Shown in pieces: positions 19,265 through 29,203 of a stretch of DNA of 64,000 nucleotides. Made by a program: the position numbers and the translations under genes. Below the pieces are notes generated by a model, which had not been told where the DNA came from, made no database searches, and saw only the letters and a list, made by a program, of their open reading frames with translations. Origin of the DNA: Billgrantia aerodenitrificans (GTDB lineage: Bacteria > Pseudomonadota > Gammaproteobacteria > Pseudomonadales > Halomonadaceae); NCBI RefSeq assembly GCF_021404405.1, contig NZ_JABFTV010000002.1, forward strand, positions 434,001 through 498,000, given 5' to 3'. Numbering within the stretch: position 1 is the stretch's first letter; each line of letters starts with the position of its first letter.

Positions 19265-20563
19265 ATGTCTCGGGAAGCTCGTCTCGAGCGTCTGCTCGAA
19301 TTTCTCAATCGCTCGCCGACCCCCTGGCATGCCGTCTCGGCCATGGCCGAACGGCTCGATGCCGCCGGCTTCCGCCGGCTGGACGAGAGTCAGGCCTGGG
19401 AGGTCTCGCCCGGCGAGCGTCTCTACGTGACGCGCAATGGTTCGTCGATCGTGGCGCTGCAGCTCCCGCATGACGGGCTGGAGGCGCTGCGCATGATCGG
19501 CGCCCATACCGACAGCCCCGGCCTGCGTCTGAAGCCCAACGCCGCTCAGCTCTCGGCAGGCTGGTTGCAGCTCGGCGTCGAACTCTACGGCGGCGCCTTG
19601 CTGGCGCCCTGGTTCGACCGCGACCTGGGCCTGGCCGGCCGCGTTCACGTGCGGCATCCCGACGGCCGCATCGAAGGCGTGCTGCTGCAGGTGGACCGGC
19701 CCATTGCCATCATTCCCAGTCTGGCGATCCATCTCGACCGCGAGGTCAACAACGGACGGCCGATCAACGCCCAGACCCAGATGCCGCCGGTATTTCTGCA
19801 GGGTGGTGACAAGGCCGACCTGCAGCGGCTGCTGCTCGAATGGCTGGAGGAACAGAACGGCACCGTCGGCGCCGAGATCCTCGATTTCGAGCTGGCCCTG
19901 TATGACGTGCAGCCCCCGGCATTGGTCGGTGTCGGCCGTGAGCTGGTCGCCAGTGCGCGCCTCGACAACCTGCTGTCCTGCTTCATCGGGCTCGAAGCGC
20001 TGCTGGAGAGCGACGGCAGCCAGGGCGTGGTGCTGGTGGCCAACGATCACGAAGAGGTCGGCAGCGCCAGCGCCTGCGGTGCTCAGGGGCCGTTTCTCGG
20101 CGACGTGCTGCGGCGAGTCAATGCCCAACTGGGCGAGCCGGGTGACGAAGGCTTCATTCGTCTGATCCAGGCATCGCGGATGATCTCCTGCGACAACGCC
20201 CACGCCCTGCATCCCAACTTCACCGACAAGCACGATGCTGCCCATGGCCCCGCGCTCAACGGTGGCCCGGTGATCAAGGTCAACGCCAATCAGCGCTACG
20301 CCACCAACAGCGCGACGGCAGCGCTGTTCCGCGATCTCTGCCGCGAGGCCGAGGTTCCGGTGCAGACCTTCGTCACCCGTGCCGACATGGGCTGCGGTAG
20401 CACCATCGGGCCGATCACGGCCACCGAGCTCGGCGTGCCGACGCTGGATGTGGGCGTACCGCAGTGGGCCATGCACTCGATCCGCGAAACGGCGGGCAGC
20501 CGCGACGTGGAGTACCTGACCCGAGCGCTGGTCGCCTTCGCCAACCGGCCGCGGCTGGCCTGA
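19265..20563 (+). CDS. apeB: M18 family aminopeptidase
   Basis: This is a cytosolic dizinc aminopeptidase of 432 residues, the usual size of bacterial ApeB/aspartyl-aminopeptidase-like enzymes. Metal-binding and catalytic segments visible are GAHTDSPGLRLKP (His, Asp), SARLDNLLS (bridging Asp), NDHEEVGS (Glu pair), and the C-terminal QWAMHSIRE (His ligand). ATG 19265 has GAGGA 4-5 bases upstream. ATG 19253 and TTG 19232 are in frame but worse placed. It is monocistronic, with a strong terminator. Confidence 0.92.
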   Translation: MSREARLERLLEFLNRSPTPWHAVSAMAERLDAAGFRRLDESQAWEVSPGERLYVTRNGSSIVALQLPHDGLEALRMIGAHTDSPGLRLKPNAAQLSAGWLQLGVELYGGALLAPWFDRDLGLAGRVHVRHPDGRIEGVLLQVDRPIAIIPSLAIHLDREVNNGRPINAQTQMPPVFLQGGDKADLQRLLLEWLEEQNGTVGAEILDFELALYDVQPPALVGVGRELVASARLDNLLSCFIGLEALLESDGSQGVVLVANDHEEVGSASACGAQGPFLGDVLRRVNAQLGEPGDEGFIRLIQASRMISCDNAHALHPNFTDKHDAAHGPALNGGPVIKVNANQRYATNSATAALFRDLCREAEVPVQTFVTRADMGCGSTIGPITATELGVPTLDVGVPQWAMHSIRETAGSRDVEYLTRALVAFANRPRLA

Positions 20564-20610
20564 TGTTCACTGAGCCCTTGACGTTCAATTAGCCAAGAAA
20601 TGCCACCACG

Positions 20611-20642
20611 AAAAACCCGGCGCCAGGGCGCCGGGTTTTTTT
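20611..20642 (+). terminator. bidirectional terminator (apeB / tRNA-Met)
   Basis: This hairpin of up to 14 bp (AAAAACCCGGCGCC / GGCGCCGGGTTTTT) has T runs on both sides, so it can end apeB on the plus strand and the convergent tRNA-Met on the minus strand. Confidence 0.9.
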
Positions 20643-20649
20643 CGATTTC

Positions 20650-20726
20650 TGGTGGCTACGCCCTGACTCGAACAGGGGACCCCATCATTATGAGTGATGT
20701 GCTCTAACCAACTGAGCTACGTAGCC
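20650..20726 (-). tRNA. tRNA-Met (CAT), elongator, second copy
   Basis: This 77-nt tRNA has encoded CCA, acceptor GGCTACG/CGTAGCC and anticodon CAT in loop CTCATAA. It differs from the copy at 11233 only in the D loop (AGTTGG versus AGCTGG) and the T loop (TTCGAGT versus TTCAAAT). Confidence 0.97.
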
Positions 20727-20741
20727 ATTCAACGGGGGCGA

Positions 20742-20770
20742 AGTTTACGGATTCACCCCTATCAGGTCAA
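20742..20770 (-). promoter_or_regulatory. sigma-70 promoter of tRNA-Met (minus strand)
   Basis: On the minus strand, TTGACC (20770-20765) and TAAACT (20747-20742) are 17 bases apart. They lie between the ychF stop and the tRNA, and the -35 is the same as that of the tRNA-Asn promoter. Confidence 0.65.
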
Positions 20771-20779
20771 GCCTGAAGG

Positions 20780-21871
20780 CTATACATTGAAGCGGAAGTG
20801 GATCACGTCGCCGTCCTTGACCACGTATTCCTTGCCCTCGAGGCGCCACTTGCCGGCATCCTTGGCGCCTTGTTCGCCACCCAGGGTGACGAAGTCGTCA
20901 TAGCCGATCACTTCGGCGCGGATGAAGCCCTTCTGGAAATCGGTGTGAATCACGCCGGCGGCCTCGGGGGCAGTGGCACCCACCTTGACGGTCCAGGCGC
21001 GCACTTCTTTCACCCCAGCGGTGAAGTAGGTCTGCAGGCCGAGCAGTTTGTAGCCGGCGCGAATCACCCGGTCGAGGCCGGGCTCTTCCATGCCCATCTC
21101 GCTGAGGAACATGGCGCGCTCGTCGTCGTCGAGTTCGGCGATCTCGGCTTCGAGCTGGTTGCACACCGGCACCACCACGGCGCCCTCCTCGGCGGCAATC
21201 TCGTTTACGATGTCGAGGTAGGGGTTGTTCTCGAAACCGTCCTCGTTGACGTTGGCGATGTACATGGTCGGCTTGAGCGTGAGGAAGCCGAAGCTCTTGA
21301 CCTGGCGCTTCTCGTCGTCGTCGAGGCCGAAGCTGCGCAGCGGCTGGCCCTCGGCCAGATGCGGCTGGATGCGCTCCAGGATCGCCTTGGTGGCGATGGC
21401 GTCCTTGTCACCGCCCTTGGCCACGCGCACCAGGCGCTGGATGGCACGCTCGACGGTGTCGAGATCGGCCAGCGCCAACTCCAGGTTGATGGTCTCGATA
21501 TCCGCGCGCGGGTCGACCTGGTTGGCCACGTGGATGACGTTGTCGTTGTCGAAGCAGCGCACCACGTGGGCGATGGCCTGGGTCTCGCGAATGTTGGCCA
21601 GGAACTGGTTGCCAAGCCCCTCGCCCTTGGAGGCGCCCGCCACCAGGCCGGCGATGTCGACGAACTCCATGGTGGTGGGGATCACCTTCTGCGGACCCAC
21701 GATCTCGGCCAGCTTGTCGAGGCGCGGATCGGGCATCGGCACGATGCCGACGTTGGGCTCGATGGTGCAGAAGGGGAAGTTCTCGGCATCGATGCCGGAC
21801 TTGGTCAGGGCGTTGAAGAGGGTCGACTTGCCCACGTTGGGCAGACCGACGATACCGCAGTTGAAACCCAT
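20780..21871 (-). CDS. ychF: redox/ribosome-associated ATPase YchF (Ola1/Obg family)
   Basis: This is a 363-residue P-loop NTPase of the universally conserved YchF/OLA1 family, which binds ATP and ribosomes and modulates stress responses. The N-terminus is [20 protein letters not shown], with the P-loop NVGKST. A coiled-coil insertion and a C-terminal TGS domain (ending [11 protein letters not shown]) follow. Its place after pth and near rplY and prs is the common gammaproteobacterial order. Confidence 0.97.
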   Translation of the reverse strand: MGFNCGIVGLPNVGKSTLFNALTKSGIDAENFPFCTIEPNVGIVPMPDPRLDKLAEIVGPQKVIPTTMEFVDIAGLVAGASKGEGLGNQFLANIRETQAIAHVVRCFDNDNVIHVANQVDPRADIETINLELALADLDTVERAIQRLVRVAKGGDKDAIATKAILERIQPHLAEGQPLRSFGLDDDEKRQVKSFGFLTLKPTMYIANVNEDGFENNPYLDIVNEIAAEEGAVVVPVCNQLEAEIAELDDDERAMFLSEMGMEEPGLDRVIRAGYKLLGLQTYFTAGVKEVRAWTVKVGATAPEAAGVIHTDFQKGFIRAEVIGYDDFVTLGGEQGAKDAGKWRLEGKEYVVKDGDVIHFRFNV

Positions 21872-21943
21872 GATGATGTCCTGAGTAAGATGGCGAGTGG
21901 TGCTCGCGAACGGGCGCTATTCTAGCGCAGCCTTGGCGCCGGT

Positions 21944-22525
21944 TCAGCCCGAGAAGCTGTGCAGCCGGCTCATGGCGCGGGCCCAGTCGCCCGACACGGC
22001 CAGTGGCAACGTGGCCAGGCACTCGTTGAGGGCACCGCCGATGGCTTCGAGCTCCGCCTTGCCGGGGCGCCCGAGTACGTAGTTGGTGACCTGGCGCGAA
22101 TCGCCGGGGTGGCCGATGCCGATGCGCAGACGGTTGAAGCCTTTCTCGCCCAGCGCGCTGATGATGTCGCGCAGGCCGTTGTGCCCGCCGTGGCCGCCGC
22201 CCTGCTTGTAACGGGCCGCGCCGGGGGGGATGTCCAGCTCGTCGTGGGCCACCAGCAGCTCGTCGGGGGCGATCTTGTAAAACTGGCACAGGGCCGCGAC
22301 GGCGCCGCCGCTGCGGTTCATGAAGGTGGTGGGCTCGAGCAGATGCAGCTCCTGGCCATTCAGCAGCACCTTGGCATAGAGGCCGAGGAACTTCTTCTCC
22401 TGACGCAGCTCGGTGCCGGCCTGGCGTGCCAGGATTTCCACCAGCCAGGCGCCGGCGTTGTGGCGTGTGGCGGCGTAGTTGTCACCGGGATTGCCCAGTC
22501 CGATGATCGCCTTGATCTGCGGCAT
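21944..22525 (-). CDS. pth: peptidyl-tRNA hydrolase
   Basis: This essential enzyme frees tRNA from peptidyl-tRNA that drops off ribosomes. It has 193 residues (E. coli 194). Family signatures are IIGLGNPGDNYAATRHNAG with the catalytic His, FMNRSGGAV (Asn) and HDELDIPPG (Asp). The start ATG 22525 has GGAG 7 bases upstream. The longer frame would run into the hairpins and T tract upstream, which look like terminators of rplY. Confidence 0.97.
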   Translation of the reverse strand: MPQIKAIIGLGNPGDNYAATRHNAGAWLVEILARQAGTELRQEKKFLGLYAKVLLNGQELHLLEPTTFMNRSGGAVAALCQFYKIAPDELLVAHDELDIPPGAARYKQGGGHGGHNGLRDIISALGEKGFNRLRIGIGHPGDSRQVTNYVLGRPGKAELEAIGGALNECLATLPLAVSGDWARAMSRLHSFSG

Positions 22526-22540
22526 GCGGGGTCTCCAAAC

Positions 22541-22563
22541 AAAAACAAGCGCCGCAGCGCTTG
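22541..22563 (-). terminator. rplY terminator or pth attenuator (distal)
   Basis: CAAGCGC / GCGCTTG with a 4-base loop is followed on the minus strand by TTTTTGTTTGG. It ends only about 16 bases before the pth start codon and abuts its ribosome binding site. Confidence 0.75.
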
Positions 22564-22576
22564 GTCGAGACGGAAA

Positions 22577-22597
22577 GGGGCCGCCCAAGGCGGCCCC
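22577..22597 (-). terminator. rplY terminator (proximal hairpin)
   Basis: A 9-bp GC stem (GGGGCCGCC / GGCGGCCCC) with a 3-base loop is followed on the minus strand by CTTTCC. It lies 12 bases past the rplY stop and precedes the second hairpin. Confidence 0.65.
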
Positions 22598-22609
22598 CGA
22601 CGGCATGGC

Positions 22610-23248
22610 TTATTCGGCGCTGCCTTCGCCTTCTTCGCCTTCCTCACCCTCGGCCGCTTCACCGCGGGTCTTGGGCTTGGTGATGCTCAGCACGGCGTTG
22701 TCATGGTCGGCACCGTGGGTCAGTTCGACCAGGGTCACGCCAGCCGGCAGCTTGAGGTCGGAGAGGTGCAGGGTGGTGCCCAGCTCGACGTTGGTGATGT
22801 CGACTTCCAGGAAGTCCGGCAGGTCCTTGGGCAGACAGCTGATCTGGATCTCGTTGGAGAGAATGTGCAGCTCGCCGCCCTGGTCCTTGATGCCCTTGGA
22901 CTTCTCTTCGCCCACCACGTGCAGCGGCACGTTGATGGTGATGGCGTGAGTGGCGTCCACGCGCATGAAGTCGGCGTGGGTGACCAGCGGCTTGTACGGG
23001 TGGCGCTGCAGATCGCGCACGACCACCTGCTCCTTCTTGCCGTCGATGACGAGGTTGAGCACGGAGGAGAAGAAGGACTCGTCCTCGATGGCCTTGTAGA
23101 ACGGGGCCTTCTCGAGGGAGATCGGCTGCGGCGCCTTGTCACCGCCGTAGACGATGGCGGGCACTTCGAGGTTCGCACGACGCAGGCGGCGGCTCGCACC
23201 TTTCCCCAGGTCGTTACGAACGCTGGCATTGAGTGTGAAATCGGACAT
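22610..23248 (-). CDS. rplY: 50S ribosomal protein L25/general stress protein Ctc
   Basis: This ribosomal protein binds 5S rRNA. At 212 residues it is the long, two-domain Ctc form (N-terminal L25 domain, C-terminal TL5-type beta domain), not the 94-residue E. coli L25. It begins [24 protein letters not shown] and ends in a strongly acidic tail ([13 protein letters not shown]). Its place between prs and pth is conserved. Confidence 0.95.
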   Translation of the reverse strand: MSDFTLNASVRNDLGKGASRRLRRANLEVPAIVYGGDKAPQPISLEKAPFYKAIEDESFFSSVLNLVIDGKKEQVVVRDLQRHPYKPLVTHADFMRVDATHAITINVPLHVVGEEKSKGIKDQGGELHILSNEIQISCLPKDLPDFLEVDITNVELGTTLHLSDLKLPAGVTLVELTHGADHDNAVLSITKPKTRGEAAEGEEGEEGEGSAE

Positions 23249-23314
23249 GTTGTTGCCTCTTGCTGAATGTAAGGGAGACGTGCGACCCGCGACCTGATCG
23301 CGACGTTCCCGAAA

Positions 23315-23327
23315 GCCCCCGTGGGGC
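23315..23327 (-). terminator. weak terminator after prs
   Basis: A short GCCCC / GGGGC hairpin lies 43 bases past the prs stop, followed on the minus strand by TTTCGG. The stem is short, so readthrough into rplY is likely. Confidence 0.4.
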
Positions 23328-23369
23328 GCTACTCCGCTGCCTTGTTCTTGCCGAGAGTCGTCGAGAATC

Positions 23370-24311
23370 TCAGTGGAACATGGCGCTGACGGATTCTTCG
23401 TTGCTGACGCGGCGGATCGCCTCGGCGATCAGGCCGGCCACGCTGAGCTGACGAATCTTGCCGCTGCGAAGGGCGACGTCGGACAGCGGGATGGTGTTGG
23501 TCACCACCACTTCGTCGAGTACCGAACCGGTGATGTTCTCCACCGCCGGCCCGGAGAGAATCGGGTGGGTGGCGTAGGCCACCACGCGGCGCGCGCCGTG
23601 ATCCTTCAGCGCGTCGCCGGCCTTGCACAGGGTGCCGGCGGTATCGATCATGTCGTCCACCACCACGCAGGTGCGGTTCTCGATCTCGCCGATGATGTGC
23701 ATCACCTGGGCCTGGTTGGCCTGGGGGCGACGCTTGTCGATGATGGCGAGGTCGGCATTGAGCTGCTTGGCGATGGCGCGGGCGCGGACCACGCCGCCCA
23801 CGTCGGGCGAGACTACCACCAGGTCATCGTAGTTCTGACGTTCGATGTCGTCGAGCAGGATCGGCGAACCGTAGACGTTGTCCACCGGGACGTCGAAGAA
23901 GCCCTGAATCTGGTCGGCATGCAGGTCCATGGTCATGACCCGATCGACGCCGGCCTTGACCATCATGTCGGCCACCACCTTGGCCGAGATCGGCACTCGG
24001 GCGGAGCGTACCCGGCGATCCTGACGCGCGTAGCCGAAGTAGGGCACCACGGCGGTGATACGGGTGGCCGAGGCACGGCGCAGAGCGTCAACCATCAGGA
24101 TCAGTTCCATCAGGTTGTCATTGGTCGGTGCGCAGGTGGACTGCAGAATGAAGACGTCCTTGCCGCGAACGTTCTCGTTGATCTCGACCGCGATCTCGCC
24201 ATCGCTGAACTGCCCGACCGTGGCGTTCCCCATACGAGTATCGAGACTCTCGGCGATTTTCTGGGCGAGTTCGGGGTTGGCATTCCCGGCAAAAACCATC
24301 AATTTTGACAC
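23370..24311 (-). CDS. prs: ribose-phosphate pyrophosphokinase
   Basis: This enzyme makes PRPP from ribose-5-phosphate and ATP for nucleotide, His, Trp and NAD synthesis. It shows the family segments [16 protein letters not shown], the PPi-binding [12 protein letters not shown] and the PRPP loop [12 protein letters not shown] prefer GTG 24311 (313 residues). The only Shine-Dalgarno-like sequence, AGGTGG, directly abuts the upstream ATG 24317 with no spacer but is 6 bases from this GTG, and the protein then starts (M)[15 protein letters not shown], like other Prs proteins. Confidence 0.95.
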   Translation of the reverse strand: MSKLMVFAGNANPELAQKIAESLDTRMGNATVGQFSDGEIAVEINENVRGKDVFILQSTCAPTNDNLMELILMVDALRRASATRITAVVPYFGYARQDRRVRSARVPISAKVVADMMVKAGVDRVMTMDLHADQIQGFFDVPVDNVYGSPILLDDIERQNYDDLVVVSPDVGGVVRARAIAKQLNADLAIIDKRRPQANQAQVMHIIGEIENRTCVVVDDMIDTAGTLCKAGDALKDHGARRVVAYATHPILSGPAVENITGSVLDEVVVTNTIPLSDVALRSGKIRQLSVAGLIAEAIRRVSNEESVSAMFH

Positions 24312-24398
24312 GCGCATCCACCTATGCAGTGTTGGGGAGCTCAGTTGGCGATACAGGATACCGCAAGCACGGCGATTCGGCGCTTGCTGACAGCACGT

Positions 24399-25301
24399 TC
24401 ATCGGCCAAGAGCAGCATGTAGCGGGGAGAGGTTCAGGCCGCGAGCCATGAAAGCAGTATAGTGGCTCGGTAGCTCGGCCATGATGTGCCGCGCTTCGGT
24501 CTGCGAGTCGAGCCGGGCGAAGATGCAGGCACCGGTTCCCGTCAGCATGGCGGGTGCCCGGAAGCCTAGCCAGTCGAGTGCCTCGGCGACCTGCGGATAG
24601 AGTGACCGGACCGTCGGTTCGCAGTCGTTGCTCCAGCTGGGCGCTCCCCCCTGCAGTGCGCGCGCCATGGTAATCGTGGCAGTGTCACGTGTCAATTGCG
24701 CTGCCCCGAACACCGCGGCTGTGGCGACTTCGATGCCGGGGTGAACGACCACGAACCAAGGGGTGTCCAGCGCTACCGGAGTGAGCCTTTCGCCCACTCC
24801 TTCGGCCCAGGCGGCTTGGCCGCGGACGAACACCGGCACGTCGGCGCCGAGGCGCAGGCCGAGTTCGGCCAGCCGGTCGAGCGGGAGGTCGAGACGCCAC
24901 AGGCGGTCGAGGCCGAGCAGCGCGGTGGCGGCATCGCTGCTGCCGCCACCCAGGCCGCCACCCAGCGGCAGGCGCTTGGTCAGGTGGATGTCGGCGCCCA
25001 GACGACAGCCGCTCTCGGCTTGCAGCAGCCGGGCCGCCCGCACGATCAGGTTGTCGCTGTCGGGCACACCCGGCAGGGCTGGTATCAGGCGGATCTGCTC
25101 ATCGTCGCGCCGGCGCAGGTGCAGCGTGTCGCCGTGATCGAGGAACTGAAACAGCGTCTGCAGCTCGTGATAGCCATCGGCACGGCGGCCGACGATGTGC
25201 AGCATGCGGTTGAGCTTGGCCGGCGCCGGCAGGGTGAGCTCGGTTGCGGTCGCGCCGTCGCTCATCGGATCGATCGTCGACCCAGGCAGCGACTCAGTCA
25301 T
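24399..25301 (-). CDS. ispE: 4-diphosphocytidyl-2-C-methyl-D-erythritol kinase
   Basis: This GHMP kinase phosphorylates CDP-ME in the non-mevalonate isoprenoid pathway. The motifs are PAPAKLNRMLHIVGRRADGYHELQT at the N-terminus and the ATP loop PLGGGLGGGSSDAATAL. It has 300 residues from ATG 25301, overlapping the lolB stop by 8 bases, which suggests coupled translation. An ATG at 25265 would remove 12 residues and has no better ribosome binding site. Confidence 0.94.
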   Translation of the reverse strand: MTESLPGSTIDPMSDGATATELTLPAPAKLNRMLHIVGRRADGYHELQTLFQFLDHGDTLHLRRRDDEQIRLIPALPGVPDSDNLIVRAARLLQAESGCRLGADIHLTKRLPLGGGLGGGSSDAATALLGLDRLWRLDLPLDRLAELGLRLGADVPVFVRGQAAWAEGVGERLTPVALDTPWFVVVHPGIEVATAAVFGAAQLTRDTATITMARALQGGAPSWSNDCEPTVRSLYPQVAEALDWLGFRAPAMLTGTGACIFARLDSQTEARHIMAELPSHYTAFMARGLNLSPLHAALGR

Positions 25302-25908
25302 CGAGGACGGGGCGCCACTCGGTGACCACCAGGGTCACGCGCAGGTCGTCGTACTCCATGATCAGGCGACGCGGCAGCCACAGCGACTCCACCTCGACCC
25401 AGTCGCGATAGTCGATCTGCCAGCCGTCCTGCTCCAGACGCTGAGGAAAGCCCGTGTCGTCGTGTTCGAGCCGGTACTGGCTGTGGTCGGCGGGCAGGCC
25501 GCGGATCCAGTCGGCCAGCGAGCTGACCGGCAGCGACCAGCCGAGCTGCTGCTGCATCAGCGCTTCCGGGGTCTCGGCGACGAAGCGGCCATCGGCGTTG
25601 GTCAGCGAGAAGCGCCCCTCACGGCCTTCGAGCAGGTTGCGGCCGCTGCCGAAGGGGCCACTGATCAGCATGCGGTAGTAGTGCGGATGCTGACTCCAGT
25701 CGAGATTGGCGCTGGTCGACTCCTGGGGCGTGCGCAGGCCGGCCTTGCCGACCAGGATCCAGGTGTCCAGCTCGGCGAGGCGTTCCTGCTGCGCTTCCCA
25801 GCGGTCGGCGCGCATGTCGGGCGCGGTCGTCGGGGCGGCGCAGCCGGCCAGCAGGGCAAGTGTCAGGCCCGCCGCCAGGCATCGTATCGTGGTCATCCGG
25901 TGGTTCAT
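25294..25908 (-). CDS. lolB: outer-membrane lipoprotein LolB
   Basis: LolB receives lipoproteins from LolA and inserts them in the outer membrane. The protein has 204 residues with a lipoprotein signal peptide ending in lipobox LLAGC (Cys23). The mature N-terminal stretch, WEAQQERLAELDTWILVGKAGLRT, is typical of LolB. It sits between the TPR lipoprotein gene and ispE, the order seen in Pseudomonas. ATG 25896 is a possible alternative start. Confidence 0.92.
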   Translation of the reverse strand: MNHRMTTIRCLAAGLTLALLAGCAAPTTAPDMRADRWEAQQERLAELDTWILVGKAGLRTPQESTSANLDWSQHPHYYRMLISGPFGSGRNLLEGREGRFSLTNADGRFVAETPEALMQQQLGWSLPVSSLADWIRGLPADHSQYRLEHDDTGFPQRLEQDGWQIDYRDWVEVESLWLPRRLIMEYDDLRVTLVVTEWRPVLDD

Positions 25909-25937
25909 GACGTCGTCTCGTGGGGCAGTGGGTTGGG

Positions 25938-27692
25938 TCAGGGGGCCAGCTCGGGAATGCGTTCGAGCAGCTCGTCGATGAGCGGGCGTTCATCGAAGCG
26001 TTGCAACGCCTGTTCGACCACCTTGCGAGCATCGTCGTGCCTTTCCAGTGCCCATAGTACCTCGGCCAGGTGGGCGGCAATCTCCTGGTCGGGCATGCCG
26101 GCATAGGCGCGCTCCAGCCATGGCAGGGCGCGCTCGGGGTCGCCCAGACGGTAATACACCCAGCCCAGGCTATCCATGATGGCAGGGTTGCCGGGTTCGA
26201 GTTCATGGGCTCGCTCGATCAGCTCGCGGGCTTCTTCCAGGCGATCCTCGACATTGAGGTCCGCCAGGGTGTAGCCCAGGGCGTTCAGGGCGGTGGCGTT
26301 GTACGGGTTGGCTTCGATGATGCGCCCGAGATCGCGCTCCATGGCTTCGATGTCGCCACGCTCCCAGGAGCGCATGCCGCGAAGATAGAGCAGGGTCTCA
26401 TCGTTGGGGGTGCGCGAGAGTTCGCGGTTCAGCAGCGCGTCGGCTTCCGCTTCCAGACCGGCTTCGCCGAGCAGTTCCACTTCCAGCGCTACCAGCTCGC
26501 TGAAGCGGGCCTCGTGGCGCAGGCGCTCGATACGGAGAAAGGCGCGGGCGTCGAGCAGCCGATCGTCCTCTATCAGCATGCGTGCCGCGCGCAGCCGAGC
26601 GCGCAGGAAGTCGCTGCCGGGCGCCACCTGACGGTAGTAGAGCAGGGCGTTGTCCACCTCGTCCTCTTCCTCGGCGATGATGCCCATCAGGTAAAAGGCG
26701 GCGGGTGGGGGCTCGTCGCTGCTCACCAGGGGCAGCAGCAGGCGCCGTGCGGCATCCAGGTAACCGTCTTCCAGGTAGAGGCCGGCGAGAGAGATGCGCA
26801 GCTCCTGGTTGCCGATGTGCTCGTCGAGCAGGGTCGAGGTGTGGCGCTCGGCGGCGTCGACATTGCCTAGCATCAGCTCGGCTTGTGCCAGCAGCAGCAG
26901 AAAGCGCGGGTCGCCGGGAGACACCGCGAGGCCGCGGCTTGCGGCCTCGCGGGCCTGGCGCGGGTTGTCCGCCTCCAGGGCCAGCTGCGCCCGGGTCAGC
27001 CACAGGGCGGGCAGTTCGGCGTGGTCGCGGGCGAGCTGGTCCAGCCGCCGCTCGGCCTGCAACGACTGCCCGGTGGCTGCCTCCAGGATGGCCGTGGCCA
27101 GCACGGCATCGTGATGGTGCGGGTGCGCGGCGGCTCCGGGACGTTCGAGATACGCACGCAGGCGCTCACGCAGAGGCAGTGGGTCGGTGCCGGCCTCCAG
27201 GGCCAGCTCGGCGAGAAGTGCCAATTCGGCATGCTGGCCCTGTTGTGCCAGTGCCAGGCGCCACTCCAGGGCCGTCGTCCAGTCGCCGCGCTGCAGTGCC
27301 AGCCCGGAGAGCAGGCGCAATGGCGCTTCGGCATCCGGAGCGAGTGCATGCCAGGTACTCACCGCCTGGTCGAGCAGCAGAATGTCATTGCTGAAACGCG
27401 CCGCCAGCGTGCCGCGCTCCGCCAGCGGTGCGGCCTGGTAGCGCTCGGCCATGGCCAGGTAACCCAGGGTGGCGCGGCGGTAGTCGCCGCGCTGTCCGGC
27501 AAACTCCGCTGTCAGCAGCGTGGCCAGTCCTTCGGCGTCCAGGCCGCGCTCGATGGGCGGGGCCGTGGCCAGGGGGTCGTCTGTAGCGGTGGCGAATGGC
27601 GAGGTGGCCAGGCCTTGGCAGCCGCTCAGCAGTGCAGCCAGGCCAAGCACTGCCAATCCTTGGCGCGAAGAGCGCTTCAACGTCGAGGGCAT
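25938..27692 (-). CDS. tetratricopeptide-repeat lipoprotein
   Basis: This is a 584-residue secreted protein with lipobox LLSGC (Cys25), so it is lipid-anchored, probably at the outer membrane. The rest is alpha-helical, rich in Ala, Leu and Glu, with recognisable TPR units, for example residues near ALNALGYTLADL and IMDSLGWVYYRLGDPERALPWLERAY. It is the homologue of the TPR protein that precedes lolB in pseudomonads. Its molecular role is not established; TPR arrays usually hold protein complexes. The 234 bases between it and divergent hemA should contain both promoters. Confidence 0.88.
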   Translation of the reverse strand: MPSTLKRSSRQGLAVLGLAALLSGCQGLATSPFATATDDPLATAPPIERGLDAEGLATLLTAEFAGQRGDYRRATLGYLAMAERYQAAPLAERGTLAARFSNDILLLDQAVSTWHALAPDAEAPLRLLSGLALQRGDWTTALEWRLALAQQGQHAELALLAELALEAGTDPLPLRERLRAYLERPGAAAHPHHHDAVLATAILEAATGQSLQAERRLDQLARDHAELPALWLTRAQLALEADNPRQAREAASRGLAVSPGDPRFLLLLAQAELMLGNVDAAERHTSTLLDEHIGNQELRISLAGLYLEDGYLDAARRLLLPLVSSDEPPPAAFYLMGIIAEEEDEVDNALLYYRQVAPGSDFLRARLRAARMLIEDDRLLDARAFLRIERLRHEARFSELVALEVELLGEAGLEAEADALLNRELSRTPNDETLLYLRGMRSWERGDIEAMERDLGRIIEANPYNATALNALGYTLADLNVEDRLEEARELIERAHELEPGNPAIMDSLGWVYYRLGDPERALPWLERAYAGMPDQEIAAHLAEVLWALERHDDARKVVEQALQRFDERPLIDELLERIPELAP

Positions 27693-27926
27693 GCGTGTCT
27701 CATCCGGTGTCCCGAGGTGTCAGCATAACGGCTAGCCGCGCAGTGGCAAAGGGATCGCTGCGATCGGGGCGGCCAAGCCATGAAAGCGGCTTGCCTTGTC
27801 GTGTGTCAATTGCGCGCTTGGTGTGGCTGGCGCCGAGCGCGCAAGGCTGTGATAGAATGCAGCGCCGCAGATACGTTTTTTTCACTTACGCTGCCGCCGG
27901 CCGACATCACCGAAGACGCTTAACGC

Positions 27927-29192
27927 ATGACGCTTCTTGCCCTTGGAATCAACCACAGGACGGCCACGGTCGCGGTGCGCGAGCGGGTCGCCTTCACTCC
28001 CGCGCAACTGGAGTCGGCGCTGACCCAACTGCGCCATATGCCCCAGGTGCACGAGGCGGCGGTGCTGTCGACCTGTAATCGCACGGAGCTTTATTGCGTC
28101 ACCGAGCCGAGCGGCGAGCGAGCCATTCTCGACTGGCTGAGTCACTTCCATGGGTTGCAGCTCGATGAGCTGACTCCCTGCGCCTATCACTATCTGGACA
28201 ACGATGCCGCGCGTCATCTCATGCGCGTTGCCGTCGGGCTCGATTCGATGGTGCTGGGCGAGCCACAGATTCTCGGCCAGCTCAAGGAGGCGTATCAGTC
28301 TGCGCGTCAGGCGAGCGGCCTCGGCGGTGAGCTCGAGCTACTGTTTCAGCACACCTTTGCGGTGGCCAAGCAGGTGCGTACGCGCACCGGTATAGGCCAG
28401 AACCCGGTGTCGGTGGCCTATGCGGCAGTGAGCCTGGCCAGCCGCATCTTCGAGGACTTCGGTCGCGCCCGGGCGCTGTTGATCGGTGCCGGGGAGACCA
28501 TCGAGCTGGTAGCCCGGCATCTGCGCGAGGCCGGCGTGCGCGACATGATCGTGGCCAACCGTACGCGGGAGCGTGCCGAGCTGCTGGCCGGCGAGTTCAA
28601 TGCCGAAGCGATTTCGCTAAACGAGATACCTGACGCCCTGGCACGCTCCGACATCGTCATCTCTTCCACTGCCGCACCGCTGCCGATCCTGGGCAAGGGC
28701 ATGGCCGAGCGGGCGCTGAAGAAGCGTCGCCATCGACCGATCTTCATGGTCGACATCGCCGTTCCGCGTGACATCGAGCCCGAGGTGGGCGACCTGGACG
28801 ACATCTTCCTGTATACGGTCGATGACCTCAACGAGGTGATCCAGGAGAACCGACGTCACCGTCAGGCAGCTGCCGACCAGGCGGAGTCGCTGATCGAGCA
28901 TGGCGTGCACGTCTGGCTGCATGAGCGGCGCATTCGTGGCGGCGGCGAACTGATTCGCCGCTACCGTGACCGGGCGGCCGAGCTGCGGGAACTCTCGGAG
29001 CGTCAGGCACTGGCCCGACTGGCCCGCGGCGAGGATCCCGAAGAGGTGATTCGCCTGCTCGCTCATCAGCTCACCAACCGGCTGCTACACCAGCCCACGG
29101 TAGCGTTGCGCGAGGCGTCCGGGAGCGAGCGGCGCGATCTGCTCAGCGCTGCCGAGGCGCTACTGCTGAACTCCCCAACCACGAAAATCTGA
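27927..29192 (+). CDS. hemA: glutamyl-tRNA reductase
   Basis: This enzyme commits glutamyl-tRNA to tetrapyrrole synthesis by NADPH reduction to glutamate-1-semialdehyde. It has 421 residues. The nucleophile is Cys50 in STCNRTELY, the same position as in E. coli. [20 protein letters not shown] is the family signature, and the Rossmann segment is [14 protein letters not shown]. The start [13 protein letters not shown] matches E. coli HemA. hemA-prfA-prmC form an operon with very short gaps (11 bases, then a 1-base overlap). Confidence 0.97.
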   Translation: MTLLALGINHRTATVAVRERVAFTPAQLESALTQLRHMPQVHEAAVLSTCNRTELYCVTEPSGERAILDWLSHFHGLQLDELTPCAYHYLDNDAARHLMRVAVGLDSMVLGEPQILGQLKEAYQSARQASGLGGELELLFQHTFAVAKQVRTRTGIGQNPVSVAYAAVSLASRIFEDFGRARALLIGAGETIELVARHLREAGVRDMIVANRTRERAELLAGEFNAEAISLNEIPDALARSDIVISSTAAPLPILGKGMAERALKKRRHRPIFMVDIAVPRDIEPEVGDLDDIFLYTVDDLNEVIQENRRHRQAAADQAESLIEHGVHVWLHERRIRGGGELIRRYRDRAAELRELSERQALARLARGEDPEEVIRLLAHQLTNRLLHQPTVALREASGSERRDLLSAAEALLLNSPTTKI

Positions 29193-29203
29193 CAGGACAC
29201 GTC

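Noticed and set aside
24312-24317. ATG 24317 as the prs start
   Set aside because: The Shine-Dalgarno-like AGGTGG touches this ATG directly; the GTG six bases later is correctly spaced and matches the family N-terminus.
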